Assembly: GCA_019116285.1 (NCBI GenBank)
Contig: DXBX01000089.1
Span: 1 to 64,000, forward strand
Direction of reading: 5' to 3'
DNA length: 64,000 nucleotides
From: Candidatus Bacteroides merdigallinarum
GTDB lineage: Bacteria > Bacteroidota > Bacteroidia > Bacteroidales > Bacteroidaceae
The notes beneath the pieces were generated by a model, which had not been told where the DNA came from, did no database searches, and saw only the letters and a list, made by a program, of their open reading frames with translations. Numbering within the stretch: the stretch's first letter is position 1; each line of letters begins with the position of its first letter. A program made the translations under genes and the position numbers. Positions 27,389 to 35,999 of the stretch are shown here, piece after piece.

Positions 27389-28582
27389 ATGAATCAATTA
27401 TCAGACCGCTTGAACAGCTTGTCGCCCTCGGCAACGCTGGCCATGTCCCAAAAGAGCGCCGAACTGAAAGCGCAAGGCGTGGACGTTATCAACCTGAGCG
27501 TAGGTGAACCCGACTTCAACACTCCCGACCATATCAAGGAAGCTGCCAAGAAAGCCATCGACGAGAATTATTCTCGCTATTCACCCGTCCCCGGCTATCC
27601 CGCTCTGCGCAATGCCATCGTGGCCAAGCTGAAGAACGAGAATGGCTTGGACTACACGCCCGCACAAATCTCGTGTGCCAACGGTGCCAAGCAATCCGTG
27701 TGCAACACCATTCTTGCTTTGGTCAATCCGGGCGATGAGGTCATCGTACCCGCTCCCTACTGGGTCAGCTATCCGGAGATGGTGAAGCTCGCCGAAGGCG
27801 TGCCCGTCATCGTATCTGCCGGCATCGAGCAGGACTTCAAGATAACGCCCGCCCAGTTGGAAGCCGCCATTACGCCCAAGACCAAGGCTTTGATCCTGTG
27901 CTCTCCGTCCAACCCGACGGGTTCGGTCTATGGTGCCGAAGAGCTGGCTGCATTGGCCGCCGTGCTCGAGAAGCATCCGCAGGTCATCGTCATCGCCGAT
28001 GAAATTTACGAGCACATCAACTACATCGGCCGCCATCACAGCATCGCTTCCGTGCCCGGTATGAAGGAGCGTACGGTCATCGTGAACGGCGTGTCCAAGG
28101 CTTATGCCATGACAGGATGGCGCATTGGCTTCATTGCAGGACCCGAATGGATCGTGAAAGGCGTCAACAAGCTGCAAGGCCAATACACGTCCGGTCCTTG
28201 CTCTGTTTCCCAAAAGGCCGCCGAAGCCGCCTACACCGGCACGCAGGCTCCCGTGGAGGAAATGCGTCAGGCCTTCCAGCGCCGTCGCGACCTCATCGTT
28301 CGCTTGGCCAAGGAAGTACCCGGCTTCGAGGTCAACGTGCCCGAAGGTGCTTTCTACCTCTTTCCCAAGTGCAGCTCTTACTTCGGTAAGGCTGCTGGTG
28401 AGCGCAAAATCAATACGGCCGAGGACCTGGCCATGTACCTGCTCGAAGTAGGTCACGTGGCTTGCGTGGGCGGTACTTCCTTTGGCGCTCCCGACTGCAT
28501 CCGCATGAGCTATGCCACGAGCGACGAGAATATCGTGGAAGCCATTCGCCGCATTAAGGAGGCATTGGCTGAACTGAAATAA
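27389..28582 (+). CDS. aspC: Pyridoxal-phosphate aminotransferase, aspartate aminotransferase type
   Basis: This 397-residue class I aminotransferase has the motif SPSNPTGSVY, the PLP-binding lysine in NGVSKAYAMTGWRIGF, and the carboxylate-binding Arg in DCIRMSYA near the end. The length and opening (LSPSATLAMSQKSAELKAQG) match the Ib aspartate aminotransferases. Activity with aspartate is inferred; related enzymes also accept prephenate or aromatic acids. It follows ribBA by 32 nt and probably ends the operon. Confidence 0.93.
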   Translation: MNQLSDRLNSLSPSATLAMSQKSAELKAQGVDVINLSVGEPDFNTPDHIKEAAKKAIDENYSRYSPVPGYPALRNAIVAKLKNENGLDYTPAQISCANGAKQSVCNTILALVNPGDEVIVPAPYWVSYPEMVKLAEGVPVIVSAGIEQDFKITPAQLEAAITPKTKALILCSPSNPTGSVYGAEELAALAAVLEKHPQVIVIADEIYEHINYIGRHHSIASVPGMKERTVIVNGVSKAYAMTGWRIGFIAGPEWIVKGVNKLQGQYTSGPCSVSQKAAEAAYTGTQAPVEEMRQAFQRRRDLIVRLAKEVPGFEVNVPEGAFYLFPKCSSYFGKAAGERKINTAEDLAMYLLEVGHVACVGGTSFGAPDCIRMSYATSDENIVEAIRRIKEALAELK

Positions 28583-28684
28583 GTAGAAAAAGACTTTTTT
28601 TCTTGGAGAGAAATCTCCGGCTTCTTCCGGCGCGGATGGCGCGAAATACCCGGTAAAAACCGTGTTTTTCCCGTCATCCGCGCT

Positions 28685-28692
28685 TACTTTTG
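28685..28692 (+). promoter_or_regulatory. Possible -7 element for the GLPGLI gene
   Basis: TACTTTTG lies 163 nt before the ATG at 28856. It directly follows inverted arms GCGCGGATG/CATCCGCGC (28632-28684), which may mark the aminotransferase transcript end or an operator. Confidence 0.4.
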
Positions 28693-28855
28693 CGGAAAGA
28701 AGAAGCACTCTTTTCAATATCGATCTTTACAATTGAGGCAGGCTTTTATTCTTCGGACGTTTAATATTTGTTTGCACTTGTTGAATCGTCGTTGAACAAG
28801 AATCTGCATATCCTTGCCGACCTTTGCAGCATCAGAACCAAAAAAAACAAATAGA

Positions 28856-29686
28856 ATGATGAAAAGAACACTTGCACTGATGCTGCTCTTGCTTCCGCTC
28901 TGCTTGGGTGCCCAAGAGAAAGCCGTCTATCGTGTCACTTATGATTGCGATGCCTTGCGTGACAACAAAGTACGGAAAGCCTATCGCTGGCAGTTGGACA
29001 TAGGGGAGGCTACCGCTGTCTTCTACAATTCAGCTAACCGTCAATATCTCATAGAGTCCGAGGAACTCCAGCATTCCAAAGATGTTATGGCAGGCATAGC
29101 TGGTTTGCAACAACTTTGGGCCAAGTATCCCAATCGAAACAGCTTGCAAGTTTTGATTGGCAAACCCAAAGCGGGGAGATATACGTATATGAATAGGATA
29201 GGTGCGGATGACTTGAAGTATGAAGAACCCTTGCCCCAACTGGATTGGACGCTGACAGATAGTGTGAAGACGATATGCGGTTATACCTGCCACCAGGCCA
29301 AGGCCGGGCTGTATGGCCGCACGTGGACGGTATGGTATTGTCCGGAGCTGCCGTTGTCCTACGGCCCTTACGTATTGGGTGGATTGCCGGGACTTATCTT
29401 GGAAGCGATGGATGCGGACGGCCTGTTCCATTTCGCGGCGGTCGGCATCGAGCAGGCTCCAGAGAATACCGAGGTGGAGTTAGGACCAAGTATACATAAA
29501 CCTGTGAAATGTACGCGGAAGAAGTACTTGGCTCTGCGCAAGGCCCGCGCCGAACAGACTTACTCGGATTTGGCGAACGATGCCTTGGCCGGATCGGGAG
29601 CGAAGATTGTCAAGATTACGGATGCCAGCGGGAAAGAGATTACAGACCAAAAGCAAACCAAGAAGAACTATCTGGATTTGGAATAA
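28856..29686 (+). CDS. GLPGLI family protein
   Basis: This 276-residue secreted protein has a signal peptide (MMKRTLALMLLLLPLCLGAQ) and the family-defining motif GGLPGLILEA near residue 180. A conserved CGYTCHQAKA and WYCPELPLSYGP lie just before it. GLPGLI proteins are widespread in Bacteroidetes, usually beside TonB-receptor-like barrels; their function is not established. Start: Met at 28856 begins the signal peptide; the ORF-track start adds a charged stretch. The barrel gene follows after 4 nt, so the two are co-translated and probably work together. Confidence 0.92.
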   Translation: MMKRTLALMLLLLPLCLGAQEKAVYRVTYDCDALRDNKVRKAYRWQLDIGEATAVFYNSANRQYLIESEELQHSKDVMAGIAGLQQLWAKYPNRNSLQVLIGKPKAGRYTYMNRIGADDLKYEEPLPQLDWTLTDSVKTICGYTCHQAKAGLYGRTWTVWYCPELPLSYGPYVLGGLPGLILEAMDADGLFHFAAVGIEQAPENTEVELGPSIHKPVKCTRKKYLALRKARAEQTYSDLANDALAGSGAKIVKITDASGKEITDQKQTKKNYLDLE

Positions 29687-29690
29687 GCCG

Positions 29691-32213
29691 ATGCGGACGC
29701 TCTTATTTATAATACTATGTGTCCTTGGAGTGGCAAGGGGGATGGCCCAGTCTCCCTTGTCTTTCGAGGGAACCGTGCACGATGCGTCCGGCCAGCCGCT
29801 TCCGGGAGCCAATGTCGTGCTCTACTCGGATGCAGACAAGGTATTGACCTTTGCGACCGTGGGGCAGGATGGGCATTTCTCCTTGAAGCACGTGCCGGGG
29901 GCGGACAGATTGACCGTCAGCTTTATCGGTTATAAGACATTCACCATATCGGTGGAAGATTTTCGGGAAGGACAGGACATCGTGTTGGCGGAATCGGCTT
30001 TCCAACTTCGGGAAGTGGTGGCCAAACCTGAACGCATTTCCCAGCGGGGAGACACCTTGACGTATTCCGTGGCCAGCTTCAAGCAAGCGCAGGACCGCTC
30101 CATAGCTGACGTCATCCGCAAGATGCCGGGGCTGGAGGTGAAACCCAACGGCAGCATCGAGTATCAGGGCAAGGCCATCAATACCTTCTATATTGAGGGC
30201 CTCGACCTGATGGGCGGGCAATATGCCGTGGCCAGCAGCAACATCCCGGCGGACAAGGTGCAGAACGTGCAGGTGCTGGAGCATCATCAGAAGGTGAAGT
30301 CCCTGCGCGGGGTCAGCTTCAGCGAGCAGGCTGCACTCAACATCGTCTTGAAGGAAGATGCCCGGTCGGTGTGGACGGGATTGGCCGACCTGGGTGTGGG
30401 CGTGGCGGGCAAGGAGGAAGGCGTGACGTATGACAACCGCCTGATGGGGATGCAGTTCAACAAGCGTTTCCAGACTTTGATGATGTACAAGAACAACAAC
30501 ACAGGCACCGACATCGGCCACGAGGTGCTGGACATTGCCAACCTCGGCGGATACCAGGCAGAGCCGGGATTGATCAGCCTGATGGAACTGGGCGGACCGT
30601 CATTTAGCGAGCAACGCTACACGTTCAATGCCAGCCACCTTCTGGCCGGCAACTGGCTGTGGAAGACCGGCAAGGACGCCGACCTGCGTGTCCAGGCCAG
30701 TGGCTTTCACGACCGGGAAAGGCAGCGCAGCGGGAGTTCCCTTACGTATCTGACCATCGATGGGATGCCCGTCGTCACGGAAGATTATCGGCTGACCAAC
30801 CGCCGGAATGAGCTGAAAGGCGAGGTGTGCTACACCCTCAATGCCGACCGCATCTATCTGCGGAGTAGCACGCGGGTCTATGCCGACTGGGACGAAGGTT
30901 CGGGTGTGATGCGCTGTAACGACCGGGATGTCCCCTTGCGGGTGAAGCCCTACAAGCGGGTGTGGTCGGAAGACGTGAGCCTGTCGCACACCACGACGCG
31001 GGGGGATGTGTGGCAACTGTCCTCGTCCACCGGACAGACCTTCCTGCCCGGCCAGCTCCTGACCCTCAACGGCCTGACCCAACGGCTGGACTTGAATCTG
31101 TTCTCCACCCGCAACCGGGCTTCTTTCAGCAAAAAGCTGGGACGGCATTTCCTGGGAAACAGAATAGGTATTGACTATCGGCGGCAATCCATCAACGGAG
31201 CCGTCTGGCAACTGGTGCAGCCCTATTGGGAACCTTCCACCCAACTGAAATTTGGTCAACATAGGCTGGAGGGAGGCGTCAAGGTCAGTTATGTCCGCCA
31301 AGCCTACGAGGGGGCATCCTCCCGGCAGGTTTGGGCGGAACCTTTTGGGGAGTGGGAATGGAAACTCTCTGCCCAGTCTGAATTATCGCTGAACTACCGG
31401 CTTTCGGCAACGCCCCGTGAAGGGACTGCGTTGGTCACCGGCCCCTTGTTTACTTCCTATCGCAACCAATATGCCGGGAGCGGGCAGATGGGCGAACGGA
31501 GGTCGCATCTCCTGTTGGGGAGTTACAAGTACCGCCATCCGGTGACGGGCGTTTTCTTCAACCTCCGTCCGATGTATGTGCGTTCGTCCGGTAATGTTTT
31601 GTCCGAGAATGTGTTGGAGGATGACGTCTATGTGCAGCGGGCCACGCAGCGCACCTATCGTTCGGACTCGTACAGCGTCCATACCCGGTTGGCGAAAAAC
31701 TTCTTTTTGGGGAATACCACTATCGGGCTGGACGGTTCGTTCAATGCCACGACGTACGCCTTCCTCTCTTCCGGGCAAGTGATGAAGTCGCGGATGGACA
31801 GCTACGCCGCGTCGTTGGATTACTCGCTCCGCCCAACCAAGTGGCTCTCCGTGGAGGGGAAATCCGGGGCGACGGTCACCAGCCGCAAGGAGCTGAGTGG
31901 CGCGTCTGTCCCGTTGAGTTGCGTGGTGGATTGGTCCCATTATGCGAATTTCCACATCCTGCCTACCTCGGGATGGATGCTCTCGTGGAACAACGAACTG
32001 TATCACAGCAGCGAGGAGGGTTTCGGGTTGAATTATTTCTGCGACCTTTCCCTGAACTATCGGGCGAACCGATGGGAAATCACGCTGTCGGCCAACAACG
32101 TCATCGGCACTGCGGAATACCGTCAGCGGGTGGTATCTTCCACGCTCCAGTCCTATACGTTGACCTATCTTCGGCCACGGGAGTTCCTGCTGAAGTTCAG
32201 CATTGATTTGTAG
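29691..32213 (+). CDS. TonB-dependent-receptor-like outer-membrane barrel with carboxypeptidase-regulatory-like domain
   Basis: This 840-residue outer-membrane protein has a signal peptide (to about residue 20, RGMAQ), a CarboxypepD-regulatory-like beta domain (FEGTVHDASGQPLPGANVVL, about 25-105) and a plug-like region (IADVIRKMPGLEVKPNGSIEYQG). A long barrel follows. It ends REFLLKFSIDL, without the usual terminal Phe. Start: Met at 29691 begins the signal peptide; the ORF-track start lies inside the GLPGLI gene. It is coupled to the GLPGLI gene and faces a two-component system across a palindrome array. Ligand unknown. Confidence 0.9.
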   Translation: MRTLLFIILCVLGVARGMAQSPLSFEGTVHDASGQPLPGANVVLYSDADKVLTFATVGQDGHFSLKHVPGADRLTVSFIGYKTFTISVEDFREGQDIVLAESAFQLREVVAKPERISQRGDTLTYSVASFKQAQDRSIADVIRKMPGLEVKPNGSIEYQGKAINTFYIEGLDLMGGQYAVASSNIPADKVQNVQVLEHHQKVKSLRGVSFSEQAALNIVLKEDARSVWTGLADLGVGVAGKEEGVTYDNRLMGMQFNKRFQTLMMYKNNNTGTDIGHEVLDIANLGGYQAEPGLISLMELGGPSFSEQRYTFNASHLLAGNWLWKTGKDADLRVQASGFHDRERQRSGSSLTYLTIDGMPVVTEDYRLTNRRNELKGEVCYTLNADRIYLRSSTRVYADWDEGSGVMRCNDRDVPLRVKPYKRVWSEDVSLSHTTTRGDVWQLSSSTGQTFLPGQLLTLNGLTQRLDLNLFSTRNRASFSKKLGRHFLGNRIGIDYRRQSINGAVWQLVQPYWEPSTQLKFGQHRLEGGVKVSYVRQAYEGASSRQVWAEPFGEWEWKLSAQSELSLNYRLSATPREGTALVTGPLFTSYRNQYAGSGQMGERRSHLLLGSYKYRHPVTGVFFNLRPMYVRSSGNVLSENVLEDDVYVQRATQRTYRSDSYSVHTRLAKNFFLGNTTIGLDGSFNATTYAFLSSGQVMKSRMDSYAASLDYSLRPTKWLSVEGKSGATVTSRKELSGASVPLSCVVDWSHYANFHILPTSGWMLSWNNELYHSSEEGFGLNYFCDLSLNYRANRWEITLSANNVIGTAEYRQRVVSSTLQSYTLTYLRPREFLLKFSIDL

Positions 32214-32217
32214 GTGG

Positions 32218-32308
32218 CCTATCAAAGGTACGACCTTTGCCTACCAAAGGTGCCACCTTTGCCTATTAAAGGTGCCACCTTTTCTATAAAGAGGTATCAC
32301 CTTTTTAT
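32218..32308. repeat. Tandem array of AAAGGT-N3-ACCTTT inverted repeats, four units
   Basis: Units start at 32224, 32246 and 32268 (AAAGGTNNNACCTTT, exactly 22 bp apart). A fourth, diverged unit (AGGT-ATC-ACCT) is centred 22 bp later. Spacers are pyrimidine-rich (GCCTAC, GCCTATT). The array begins 10 nt after the barrel stop codon and ends about 45 nt before the end of the convergent response-regulator gene. Confidence 0.92.
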
Positions 32309-32351
32309 CATCAAGGCACGGAGAAGGTCTGCCCTTAGTCGGATATTGGGT

Positions 32352-33041
32352 TCAATAAAGCAGCCGGTAGCCTTCTCTCCGCTGGTTAATCAGCTTCACA
32401 TCGGGGTCTTTGGCGAGGCGGCGGCGCAGGCGGGAGATGAGGGTCTGGAAACTGCGGGTGCTGAAGAAGTCGTCGTCGCCCCAGAGGTCCAGCAAGATGT
32501 CCTTGGCGGGGACAATGGCGTGTGGAGTCTGGCAGAGGCGTTGCAGGATTTCGCTTTCCCGGTTGGGCAGTTCGTGACATTCGCCCGTGGGCAGGTAGGT
32601 CAGTGTCCGTTTGCCGGGGTCGAAGCGGTAGTTCCCGATTTGTATCTTTTCTTTCTGGGGGACGCAGGTGGGGGTAATTCTGCCCAACAGGGCTGTGATG
32701 CGCACCATCAGTTCCTTCATTCCAAATGGTTTCTTCAGGTAATCATTGCCTCCGGCGTGGAAGCCTTCCACCACGTCGTCCACCGTGCTCTTGGCCGTCA
32801 GGAAGAGGATGGGCGTGTGTCGGTCGGTCTCGCGGATTTTCCGCACCATATCCAGGCCGGACAGTTGGGGCATCATAATGTCGGCCACCAGGATGTTCGG
32901 GGTCACTTGGGTAAACGCTTCCAGTCCGGCTACCCCGTCGGCGGCCAGGGAAACCTTGAAATCATTGGCCTCCAAGGCATCCTTGATGATGCGGGCCAGC
33001 GTGGGTTCGTCTTCCACGACTAATACGTGTATCTTGCTCAT
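32352..33041 (-). CDS. OmpR-family response regulator
   Basis: This 229-residue protein has a receiver domain (acidic pocket Asp11/Glu12, phosphoacceptor Asp54 in VADIMMP, conserved Lys in YLKKPFG) and a carboxyl-terminal winged-helix DNA-binding domain (FFSTRSFQTLISRLRRRL). It overlaps the upstream kinase gene by 4 nt (ATGA), so the two are translationally coupled. Targets are not visible; the facing GLPGLI/barrel genes are the nearest candidates. Confidence 0.95.
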   Translation of the reverse strand: MSKIHVLVVEDEPTLARIIKDALEANDFKVSLAADGVAGLEAFTQVTPNILVADIMMPQLSGLDMVRKIRETDRHTPILFLTAKSTVDDVVEGFHAGGNDYLKKPFGMKELMVRITALLGRITPTCVPQKEKIQIGNYRFDPGKRTLTYLPTGECHELPNRESEILQRLCQTPHAIVPAKDILLDLWGDDDFFSTRSFQTLISRLRRRLAKDPDVKLINQRREGYRLLY

Positions 33042-34390
33042 AAACTTGGAATTTCAATGTGAAAAGTACTGCCATTGCCCGGCTCGCTCTCTACCGTCAG
33101 GCGGCCGCCGTGCTTCTCCACAATACCCTTTGCGAAGAAGAGTCCGATGCCGTACCCTTTGACGTTGTGCACGTCGCCGGTGGGCACGCGATAGAACTTT
33201 TCGAAGATGTGGGCTTGGTCCCGCGGGGCGATGCCGATGCCGTCGTCCGTGATGGAAATCCGTGTCTTTTCCCCGTTCCGTCTGGCTTCGAGGGAGATCG
33301 TCACTTGCTTGCCGGAGTATTTCACGGCATTGTCCAGGAGGGTGGAGAGCACGCTGGACATCAGCTTGCGGTCCGCTTGGGCGGTGAGGTCATCGGGCTG
33401 GACAGTGAGGGTTATCGTGCAGGGCTTCTTGCTGCTCAGCCGGGTTTGGGCAGCGACTTCTTCCAGCAGGGGCTTTATGGGCGTGTCGGTCAGTTCGAGT
33501 TGCAGGCTGTCCCGGTTCTTCAGTGTGGTGGAGAGAATCATTTCCACCAGTCCCGCCAGCTTGTCCAGTTGGCCTTTGATGATGTTCAGGTATTCTTCGC
33601 GCAGGGTGGGATTCTCGCCCAGTCCGCATTCCAGCAGGGTGTCGCTGGCGGCGTAGGCCACGGCGATGGGGGTCTTCAGCTCGTGGGTGATGTTGCCGGT
33701 GAAGTCGTTTTTCATCCGCTCCAAGTCCCGTTGTTTCCGCAAAGCCTTTCCGATGAAACCGAAAGCGGCGACGACCATCAGCAGGATGCCCGCCGAAACG
33801 GCCAGCACGCCAGCCATTCCCCGGAGGATGTGCGTGGAGAGTGAGGGGGCACGCAGTTCGTAGGTGCCGCCGTTGAGATTGGAGGTGATGGAAATGACCG
33901 GGTCATCCTCGGCTGGTTGATACCCCGCTGTGCTTACGGAGTCCATCGCCTCTCCGTCACGGAAGAAGCGTAGTTGATGGGGCAGGGGCAGCCCGATGGA
34001 GTCCAAGGAGAGCGAGAAAAGCTCGTCCACCCGGCGGATGTCGAAATTGCCGGCGATGAATATCTCTCCGGCTTGCGTGTCGGGGTCGATGCGGTGTACG
34101 GTGATTTCTTTGGGCTTCCCTTTGAGGGTATCCATATCGATGGAAATGACTGTGCCTTGCGGATTGGGCGAAGGGGTATAAAGGATGCTGTTGTCCGACT
34201 CCAGGCTCTTGCGTAGCTTCTCGGCATATTCATAGCCTTCTGCCTCGGTCAGCAGGGAACTGATTTGGGTGGTGAGTGCCCGGTGTTGGGTGCTGTACAA
34301 CCCATGCAGCCAGTAGGTTTCATAAGCGGCCACGACCAGCAGGGTCAGAGTGGCGGTGAGGGAGATGAGGTGTTTCTTGAGAAATGACAT
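33038..34390 (-). CDS. Sensor histidine kinase
   Basis: This 450-residue kinase has two membrane segments (about 10-28 and 190-214) that enclose a periplasmic sensor of about 160 residues. The phosphoacceptor is His236 in NITHELKTPIA. ATP-binding motifs are NAVKYSG (N box), DDGIGIAP (G1) and GYGIGLFFAKGIV (G2). It pairs with the overlapping response regulator. The sensor part matches nothing I recognise, so the signal is unknown. Confidence 0.95.
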   Translation of the reverse strand: MSFLKKHLISLTATLTLLVVAAYETYWLHGLYSTQHRALTTQISSLLTEAEGYEYAEKLRKSLESDNSILYTPSPNPQGTVISIDMDTLKGKPKEITVHRIDPDTQAGEIFIAGNFDIRRVDELFSLSLDSIGLPLPHQLRFFRDGEAMDSVSTAGYQPAEDDPVISITSNLNGGTYELRAPSLSTHILRGMAGVLAVSAGILLMVVAAFGFIGKALRKQRDLERMKNDFTGNITHELKTPIAVAYAASDTLLECGLGENPTLREEYLNIIKGQLDKLAGLVEMILSTTLKNRDSLQLELTDTPIKPLLEEVAAQTRLSSKKPCTITLTVQPDDLTAQADRKLMSSVLSTLLDNAVKYSGKQVTISLEARRNGEKTRISITDDGIGIAPRDQAHIFEKFYRVPTGDVHNVKGYGIGLFFAKGIVEKHGGRLTVESEPGNGSTFHIEIPSL

Positions 34391-34423
34391 CGTTTCTTGG
34401 ATACTAACTTAGCTATTATCCTG

Positions 34424-34431
34424 CAAAAGTA
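34424..34431 (-). promoter_or_regulatory. -7 element for the kinase/regulator pair
   Basis: The minus strand reads TACTTTTG about 33 nt before the kinase start codon. Confidence 0.55.
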
Positions 34432-34474
34432 CACATTTTTCCCTTTTTCTATTTCATTTTTACCGCAAGAAGCC

Positions 34475-34482
34475 TACCTTTG
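34475..34482 (+). promoter_or_regulatory. -7 element for the small gene before tadA
   Basis: TACCTTTG ends only 8 nt before the ATG at 34491, so the transcript would have almost no leader (see findings). Confidence 0.55.
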
Positions 34483-34490
34483 CAAAGAAT

Positions 34491-34724
34491 ATGAGGAAAA
34501 GAGACAAAACCTGCGCCAAAGCCACTCCGCTCGAACCCAAACGCGAGCAGCGCATCGTCTGCCTGATGAGCGACGAGGAAATGCGTATCGTGGATCGTTA
34601 TCTTGCAAAGTATAAGATAACCAATAAGTCGCGCTGGTTTCGCGAGACCATCCTGGGATTTATCCACAAGAATATGGAGGAGGACTATCCGACGTTGTTC
34701 GGAGAACATGACATGAGGAGGTGA
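34491..34724 (+). CDS. Small basic hypothetical protein, possible ribbon-helix-helix fold
   Basis: This 77-residue protein has a basic amino terminus followed by RIVCLMSDEEMRIVDRYLAK and ITNKSRWFRETILGFIHK. The strand-then-two-helices pattern suggests a ribbon-helix-helix DNA-binding fold, judged by eye only. It ends 4 nt before tadA, so the two are probably co-transcribed. No function can be assigned; a role near tadA is inferred from position only. Confidence 0.72.
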   Translation: MRKRDKTCAKATPLEPKREQRIVCLMSDEEMRIVDRYLAKYKITNKSRWFRETILGFIHKNMEEDYPTLFGEHDMRR

Positions 34725-34728
34725 AGAC

Positions 34729-35166
34729 ATGCCGATGGATGACGTTTATTATATGAAACAGGCGCTGGCCGAGGCGCGTAAGGCGGCCGAGCGTGGGGAG
34801 ATTCCCGTAGGAGCCGTTGTGGTCTGCAAAGATCGTATCATAGCCCGTGCGCACAACCTTACGGAGACGCTGACGGACGTCACGGCCCATGCCGAGATGC
34901 AGGCCATCACCGCCGCCGCTTCCACCCTGGGCGGAAAGTATCTGAATGAATGTACGCTATATGTCACCGTAGAGCCTTGCGTGATGTGTGCCGGGGCCAT
35001 CGGCTGGTCCCAGTTGAAGCGCCTCGTCTTCGGGGCAGAGGATGTGAAGCGCGGGTATCGTCTCTATGCTCCCCAAGCCCTGCACCCCAAGACGGAAGTC
35101 GTGCAAGGTGTTCTGGCGGAGGAATGCGCCGCGCTGATGAAGGAGTTCTTTGCGGCGCGCAGGTAG
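34729..35166 (+). CDS. tadA: tRNA adenosine(34) deaminase
   Basis: This 145-residue zinc deaminase has the catalytic motif HAEM (zinc His and catalytic Glu) and the second zinc motif PCVMC. The opening YYMKQALAEARKAAERGEIPVGAVVV is typical of TadA. The enzyme makes inosine at the wobble base of tRNA-Arg(ACG). It follows the 77-aa gene by 4 nt and ends 8 nt from the convergent ung gene. A guanine-deaminase-like role is less likely given the motif spacing. Confidence 0.93.
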   Translation: MPMDDVYYMKQALAEARKAAERGEIPVGAVVVCKDRIIARAHNLTETLTDVTAHAEMQAITAAASTLGGKYLNECTLYVTVEPCVMCAGAIGWSQLKRLVFGAEDVKRGYRLYAPQALHPKTEVVQGVLAEECAALMKEFFAARR

Positions 35167-35174
35167 CCCCCCAT

Positions 35175-35837
35175 TTACCACGCAATCGGGGCCTCTCCGT
35201 GTTCCTGCAGGTATTCGTTGGTGCGACTGAAGTGTCGGTTGCCGAAGAATCCATTGTAGGCAGATAGGGGAGAGGGGTGTGCGGAAGTGAGCACCAAGTG
35301 TTTGTTGCGGTCAATGAAGGCACCCTTGCGTTGGGCGTAGGCTCCCCACAAGATAAATACCAGATGTTCTTTTTCTTCGGCCAAGATGCGTATGACGGCA
35401 TCCGTGAAGGTCTCCCAGCCGTGTCCTTGGTGCGACCCTGCCTGATGGGCACGCACGGTCAGCGTGGCGTTCAATAGCAGTACGCCCTGTTGCGCCCAGC
35501 GGGTCAGATTGCCCGTGGCGGGCATGTCCGTGCCGATGTCATTCTTGATTTCCTTGAAGATATTCTGCAAGGAGGGCGGAAAGGGCACCCCGTCGTTCAC
35601 GGAGAAACACAGCCCATGTGCCTGTCCCGGTCCGTGATAGGGGTCTTGACCGATGATGACCACTTTTACACGGTCGAACGGGCAGAGATTGAAGGCATTG
35701 AATATCAGACTGCCCGGCGGATAGACCGCTCCTTTGTGGTATTCTTCCCGCACAAAGTCTGTCAAGGTGCGGAAATAGTCTTTGTCAAACTCGGGTTGAA
35801 GCCGGGCTTTCCAGCTTTCTTCTATCTGTACGTTCAT
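35175..35837 (-). CDS. ung: Uracil-DNA glycosylase
   Basis: This 220-residue enzyme removes uracil from DNA. The water-activating motif GQDPYHG (near residue 60) and the DNA-intercalation motif [13 protein letters not shown] (near 185) are both intact. Length and layout match family 1 Ung. It lies 162 nt downstream of asnA on the same strand. No -7 element is visible directly before it, so it may be read from the asnA promoter through the palindromic repeat in between. Confidence 0.97.
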   Translation of the reverse strand: MNVQIEESWKARLQPEFDKDYFRTLTDFVREEYHKGAVYPPGSLIFNAFNLCPFDRVKVVIIGQDPYHGPGQAHGLCFSVNDGVPFPPSLQNIFKEIKNDIGTDMPATGNLTRWAQQGVLLLNATLTVRAHQAGSHQGHGWETFTDAVIRILAEEKEHLVFILWGAYAQRKGAFIDRNKHLVLTSAHPSPLSAYNGFFGNRHFSRTNEYLQEHGEAPIAW

Positions 35838-35896
35838 AATGTGACTTATGATGGTTTGGGGGATAAATAGGAATTTATGCGCGCAAGCGCACCTCC

Positions 35897-35986
35897 TAGA
35901 AGTTAGAATTTAGAAGTTAAGAAGTTAAGTAGAACACACTTCGCTGGAACATTCCTTCTTAACTTCTTAACTCCTTAACTTCTAAG
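35897..35986 (+). repeat. Dispersed palindromic repeat, copy 1
   Basis: A ~90-bp element made of AGAAGTTA/TAACTTCT blocks on both sides of a centre containing CACTTCGCTGGAACATTCC. The two sides can fold into a long imperfect hairpin. A second copy in the opposite orientation lies at 55617-55705. This copy is between ung and asnA. Confidence 0.92.
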
Positions 35987-35999
35987 AATAAATTATCAT

